NCBI GenBank assembly: GCA_030609605.1
Contig: JAUWBY010000019.1
Location: forward strand, 1-17,750
Direction of reading: 5' to 3'
DNA: 17,750 nt
Source of the DNA: Candidatus Eiseniibacteriota bacterium
GTDB taxonomy: Bacteria; Joyebacterota; Joyebacteria; Joyebacterales; Joyebacteraceae
Shown in pieces: positions 15,036 to 17,750 of this stretch; the first letter of the stretch is position 1; each line of letters starts with the position of its first letter. Position numbers and translations under genes: made by a program. Under the pieces are notes generated by a model. It searched no databases, was not told the DNA's origin, and was given only the letters and a program-made list of their open reading frames with translations.

Positions 15036-15686
15036 ATGAATAGAATGCATGGAACCGCAACAGGTACTTCGCGTCTTCGTCTCGCAGGTCGAGCGGGTGT
15101 TACGGCTCTCACGGTGCTCTTGATCGGTATCACGCTGTCCGGATGTGGGACTGGTGGTCTGGCCGTCAAGAAGGACATATGGGACGCTCAGGATGATTTC
15201 GAGCAGCGCCAGGCCGGGCTCTCAGAGAAAGTCCTCAAGATCGATGGGCGCCTGACCGCGCTCGAAGAGGAGATCCAGGTCGTCTCTCATCAGATTGAGG
15301 GTCTTTCGCAGAGGCTGGGTGGCCTGGAGAGCGAGTTCGGCAGAGGACTGGAGGCTGTCCGCGACGGACAACAGCAAATCGGCATAGAGCTGGAGGACCG
15401 GATCAGGGCAGTGGACAGTGGGAGGCAGAGCGACAGGGATGACATGGTTGGGAGAATGGAGATCGTTCTTGAGGAAGTCACCCGTGAGAACCGCCTGCTG
15501 CGCGAGGAGATGGAGGCCATCAAGAGCTCGCTGAACGTTGGCGTGGAACATACCGTACGTCCCGGCGACTCGATTGCCCGCATCGCATCACAGTACGGAA
15601 CAACGGTTGAGGCGATCGTGACGGCGAACAATCTGGCCAACCCCGACAGAATCTCCGTCGGCCAGAAGCTCTTCATCCCTCAGTAA
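15036..15686 (+). CDS. Coiled-coil LysM lipoprotein in the CpoB/YbgF position
   Basis: A 216-residue lipoprotein with lipobox LSGC (Cys37), a long coiled-coil helix (about 45-165, rich in Leu, Glu and Arg, e.g. RLTALEEEIQVVSHQIEGL) and a LysM domain (171-215; VRPGDSIARIASQYGTTVEA, ISVGQKLFIPQ). LysM binds N-acetylglucosamine of peptidoglycan. CpoB/YbgF, the usual last gene of tol-pal operons, also starts with a coiled coil but ends in TPRs. Here the TPRs are absent and LysM takes their place, so the protein probably ties the outer membrane to the cell wall next to Pal. The start at 15036 has GGGAG about 8 bases upstream. Tail-to-tail with the next gene, 12 bases apart, with no clear terminator. 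Confidence 0.85.
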   Translation: MNRMHGTATGTSRLRLAGRAGVTALTVLLIGITLSGCGTGGLAVKKDIWDAQDDFEQRQAGLSEKVLKIDGRLTALEEEIQVVSHQIEGLSQRLGGLESEFGRGLEAVRDGQQQIGIELEDRIRAVDSGRQSDRDDMVGRMEIVLEEVTRENRLLREEMEAIKSSLNVGVEHTVRPGDSIARIASQYGTTVEAIVTANNLANPDRISVGQKLFIPQ

Positions 15687-15698
15687 GAGGGTGGCTCC

Positions 15699-16505
15699 CT
15701 ACGCAGGAAGCTGGAAGTCGAAAGCTGGATCGAGTTCCTTGAGGAGTTCCGCTTGTTCGAGGAGTCTCTTCTGGACTGCATCTTCGTGGGTCTTCATCCA
15801 CTCATGGTATGTGTCGAGAAACTCGTCACGCACTCGCTCGATGGCTTGGTCTCGTTCGACCTTCTCGATCTGACGATCGAGATGAAAGAGCTCCCCCGGC
15901 GAGTACCTCTTGAGAAGGTTAAGGTACTGGCCTCTCATATACGTGAGGATCTGCACGTAGTCGTCGAATCTGTCAGACAGCTTCTGAAGCGTGAGTCCGA
16001 TCCTGCTTGTTCCACACGCCAGCTTCGTTGCGTGTGAGGCAGCGTGAGCGTAGTATGACGCCGCGCGGGCGATGTACGTGCTCCGCGAGGTGTGGAAGAT
16101 GGCGGGGCGATTGAACACGGGTTTGTCGACTGTGTCGAACACGGCGATGGACATGAGCAGAAAGTCGGCGTTCGTCTTGTAGATCGTGTAGCGTCTACGA
16201 TCGCTTCCGGCCTCCTCAATCATCCTGAATAGATCTGCATCGCACGTGGCGATGCTGTCGGGCATCGCAGTGATCTGCGAGGCTTCCATATGGGAGTTCA
16301 GAAGGTGAGCGAGATAGACGTTCACATCCTCATCGTACACCTCATGGTTCGACTCGATGCCGGTGTGGATTCTGGAGTGCAGGAGACAGTTGAGCATAAA
16401 GAAGTACGAAGTTTGAACGTCGGTTCCTATCTCAAGCTTGCGACGTACCTGTCGCCGCTTGGTCGCGCTGACCGATGCATTCTTCAAAGGCTGCCTCTGT
16501 TTCAT
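15699..16505 (-). CDS. Unrecognised helical protein under a sigma-54-type promoter
   Basis: 268 residues from ATG 16505. I recognise no family. The N-terminus is basic (ATKRRQVRRKLEI), followed by IGTDVQTSYFFMLNCLLHSR, a helical middle with FLLMSIAVFDTVDKPVFNRPAIFHTS, a His/Ala-rich helix (YIARAASYYAHAASHATKLA) and a charged coiled-coil-like end (about 205-260). There is no signal peptide or clear membrane helix, so it is likely cytosolic. The frame stays open to 16745, but the perfect -24/-12 promoter at 16563-16578 lies inside that extension and would start RNA near 16552, which supports ATG 16505 with GGATGG 7 bases upstream. It stands alone, convergent with the tol-pal operon. Confidence 0.7.
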   Translation of the reverse strand: MKQRQPLKNASVSATKRRQVRRKLEIGTDVQTSYFFMLNCLLHSRIHTGIESNHEVYDEDVNVYLAHLLNSHMEASQITAMPDSIATCDADLFRMIEEAGSDRRRYTIYKTNADFLLMSIAVFDTVDKPVFNRPAIFHTSRSTYIARAASYYAHAASHATKLACGTSRIGLTLQKLSDRFDDYVQILTYMRGQYLNLLKRYSPGELFHLDRQIEKVERDQAIERVRDEFLDTYHEWMKTHEDAVQKRLLEQAELLKELDPAFDFQLPA

Positions 16506-16800
16506 AGTTCGGCCATCCACCGTCGTCGAGGGATTCTTGAGCTTCCGTGTCTGCCTCCAAGATGCAAGCCTCGTGCCACTGGAGATAATTGTGAGCACGA
16601 AGTCACTTCTCGGTGTTGAGCGCAGGACGACGGTCTTCCTGATTGCCCCTTTGTGCGCCCAGTAGGGGTGATTCATGCAGGATGGACGCCATATCGAAGT
16701 CTCGATCGGCGTCAGGTAGGAAGGGGCGTAGTTACTTCCTGCCACTGTGCGTACATTGTGTGCCGCAGAATCGGGTCTTTCGTAGAAGAGGAGGAGTCGA
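16506..16800. promoter_or_regulatory. Divergent intergenic region with an inverted repeat
   Basis: The 295 bases between the divergent genes hold the sigma-54 promoter described separately and, at 16718-16740, an inverted repeat AGGAAG - 11 bases - CTTCCT that could be an operator or activator site. A weak -10-like TACATT lies at 16752-16757 before the rightward amidase gene, but no good -35 pairs with it. GAGGAGGAG just before 16801 is that gene's ribosome binding site. The leftward frame is open through this region, but I judge it non-coding because of the promoter inside it. Confidence 0.4.
16563..16578 (-). promoter_or_regulatory. Sigma-54 (-24/-12) promoter, perfect core match
   Basis: On the minus strand the bases read TGGCACGAGGCTTGCA, which fits the sigma-54 consensus TGGCAC-R-N4-TTGCA at every defined position, with GG and GC exactly 10 bases apart. 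RNA would begin near 16552 and reach the ATG at 16505 after about 47 bases. Such promoters need an enhancer-binding activator, and none is encoded in the window. Confidence 0.75.
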
Positions 16801-17589
16801 ATGAGGGCAGCGGTGGTTCAGTTCGGGCCGGTATTCGGCGATGTGACGGGGAACATGGACCGGGTGCTGGCGTTGCTCGAGCCCGAGGACGCTGAGCTCT
16901 TCGTGCTGCCTGAGCTGGCGTTGTCAGGGTACCTGTTCGAGTCGCGGGCGGAGGCGGAGGTCCTTGCCCAGAGAGCGGACGGCGCGGAGTTCGATGCGCT
17001 GGCTGCACTCGCTCGCGACAAGGGAGCCACGATCATACTGGGGTTTGCGGAGCAGGCGGAGGTGGGGCTGTTCAACTCATCACTGATGCTGACTTCTGAC
17101 GGGCGCCGCGAGGTTTACCGGAAGGTTCAGTTGTTCTACAAGGAGCGGGAGATGTTCCTGCCGGGCGATATGGCGCCGAGCGTACACGATGTGGCAGGAG
17201 CCCGTCTCGGAATGATGATCTGCTTCGACTGGATATACCCGGAGGTGGCACGCACTTTGGCGCTGGCCGGCGCAGATATCCTGTGCCACAGCTCGAACCT
17301 TGTCCTTCCATACTGTCCCGACGCCATGGTGACGCGGTCGATCGAGAACCGGGTGTTCTCCATGACTGCGAACCGGATCGGCTCTGAAACGCGCGCTGGT
17401 GAAGATCTCACCTTCATTGGGATGAGCGAAATAGTCTCGCCCAGAGGAGAGATCCTGGTCCGTGCCAGTAGCGACACGGAGGAAGTCCTTGTGGTCGATA
17501 TCAACCCGGCTGTGGCGAGAGACAAGGCTGTGACGCCGTACAACGATATCCTCAACGACAGACGGACGGACATATACCGCCTTGGCTGA
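16801..17589 (+). CDS. Nitrilase-superfamily carbon-nitrogen hydrolase (amidase)
   Basis: A 262-residue enzyme of the usual length for the C-N hydrolase family. The Glu-Lys-Cys catalytic triad is complete: Glu38 in LFVLPELALSGY, Lys108 in VYRKVQLFYKERE, and Cys141 in LGMMICFDWIYPE. These enzymes hydrolyse amides or N-carbamoyl groups, typically as oligomers in the cytosol; nitrile hydrolysis is rarer. The sequence best resembles the omega-amidase/N-carbamoylputrescine-amidase-like groups, but the substrate cannot be fixed from motifs. The ATG has GAGGAGGAG upstream. The gene stands alone between two sigma-54-type promoters that point away from it, and no partner gene is seen. Confidence 0.92.
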   Translation: MRAAVVQFGPVFGDVTGNMDRVLALLEPEDAELFVLPELALSGYLFESRAEAEVLAQRADGAEFDALAALARDKGATIILGFAEQAEVGLFNSSLMLTSDGRREVYRKVQLFYKEREMFLPGDMAPSVHDVAGARLGMMICFDWIYPEVARTLALAGADILCHSSNLVLPYCPDAMVTRSIENRVFSMTANRIGSETRAGEDLTFIGMSEIVSPRGEILVRASSDTEEVLVVDINPAVARDKAVTPYNDILNDRRTDIYRLG

Positions 17590-17624
17590 GCCGGCACAGC
17601 AAGGTGGCGGGATGAACGCAGCAC

Positions 17625-17640
17625 TGGCATGCTAGTTGCA
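17625..17640 (+). promoter_or_regulatory. Sigma-54 (-24/-12) promoter pointing off the right edge
   Basis: TGGCATGCTAGTTGCA matches the sigma-54 consensus with one change (T for C in the -24 box). GG and GC are 10 bases apart. RNA would start near 17651. The gene it serves is not clearly begun by 17750; a GTG at 17743 with GGGAG just upstream is one possible start. Together with the site at 16563-16578 it gives two such promoters about 1 kb apart. Confidence 0.6.
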
Positions 17641-17681
17641 CGATTGGGATCGAAGGCGGAGGATCACATCCACCGCACAGA

Positions 17682-17696
17682 TGACCAATCTGGTCA
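17682..17696 (+). promoter_or_regulatory. Perfect dyad downstream of the sigma-54 promoter
   Basis: TGACCA-ATC-TGGTCA is a perfect 6-bp inverted repeat with a 3-base centre, about 30 bases after the predicted RNA start. It could be an operator or a small leader hairpin. A direct repeat GTGCACGG follows at 17708-17715 and 17743-17750. No gene is visible in 17590-17750. Confidence 0.3.
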
Positions 17697-17750
17697 GGTA
17701 GAAGGAGGTGCACGGGGTCGTCGGCTCCTGCTCGCGGGAGAAGTGCACGG

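Noticed and set aside
15687..15698. Bidirectional terminator between the LysM gene and the convergent gene
   Set aside because: Only a 4-bp AGGG/CCCT stem with no T-run on either side.
16506..16745. N-terminal extension of the unrecognised protein to a GTG at 16745
   Set aside because: No ribosome binding site at 16745 or at the ATG 16676, and a perfect sigma-54 promoter lies inside the extension. Coding use is not excluded, only less likely.

Overview
The window comes from a Gram-negative (diderm) bacterium with fairly GC-rich DNA. It carries a complete Tol-Pal envelope locus, an outer-membrane beta-barrel protein, lipobox lipoproteins and a large Ser/Thr kinase with TPRs. Kinases of the Pkn type fused to a TolB-N-like segment and TPRs, a Yip1/MA-like fusion beside tol-pal, and a LysM lipoprotein in the CpoB position together resemble uncultured phyla near the FCB or Acidobacteria/Gemmatimonadota groups. 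That placement is an inference, not something the sequence proves. No rRNA, tRNA, insertion sequence, phage gene or CRISPR array was seen.

Positions 1-5513 are read leftward. At the left edge is the start of a second copy of a small cupredoxin-like gene, preceded by a 14-codon remnant of a kinase gene tail. Next come an intact cupredoxin-like gene (110-457) and the kinase-TPR gene (490-3072) with its own sigma-70-like promoter. After that lies a polytopic GT-C glycosyltransferase (3309-5336) split by one in-frame amber codon and carrying a 33-bp in-frame tandem duplication. A small membrane protein gene (5340-5513) ends just before it.

Positions 5680-9686 are read rightward. A tightly packed operon holds an outer-membrane barrel, a 45-residue single-helix protein, an SSS-family sodium/solute symporter, an anchored protein of unknown function and a PHP-family histidinol-phosphatase-like enzyme. 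Gene junctions of 0 to 8 nt suggest one uptake-and-processing module.

Positions 9703-15686 form the tol-pal operon behind a promoter with a perfect TTGACA box: a Yip1-like membrane protein fused to an apparently inactivated metallopeptidase-like domain, then TolQ, TolR, TolA, TolB, Pal, and a coiled-coil LysM lipoprotein where CpoB/YbgF usually lies.

Positions 15699-17750 hold a leftward gene for an unrecognised helical protein, a rightward nitrilase-superfamily amidase, and two strong sigma-54 (-24/-12) promoter sequences. One is a perfect core match and fixes the start of the unrecognised gene. The other points off the right edge.

The least expected items are the sigma-54 pair, the HExxH-to-RExxK pseudopeptidase fused to Yip1 at the head of tol-pal, the amber-split glycosyltransferase, and the duplicated kinase/cupredoxin unit whose cupredoxin keeps an amicyanin-like C-x2-H-x2-M motif without a signal peptide.
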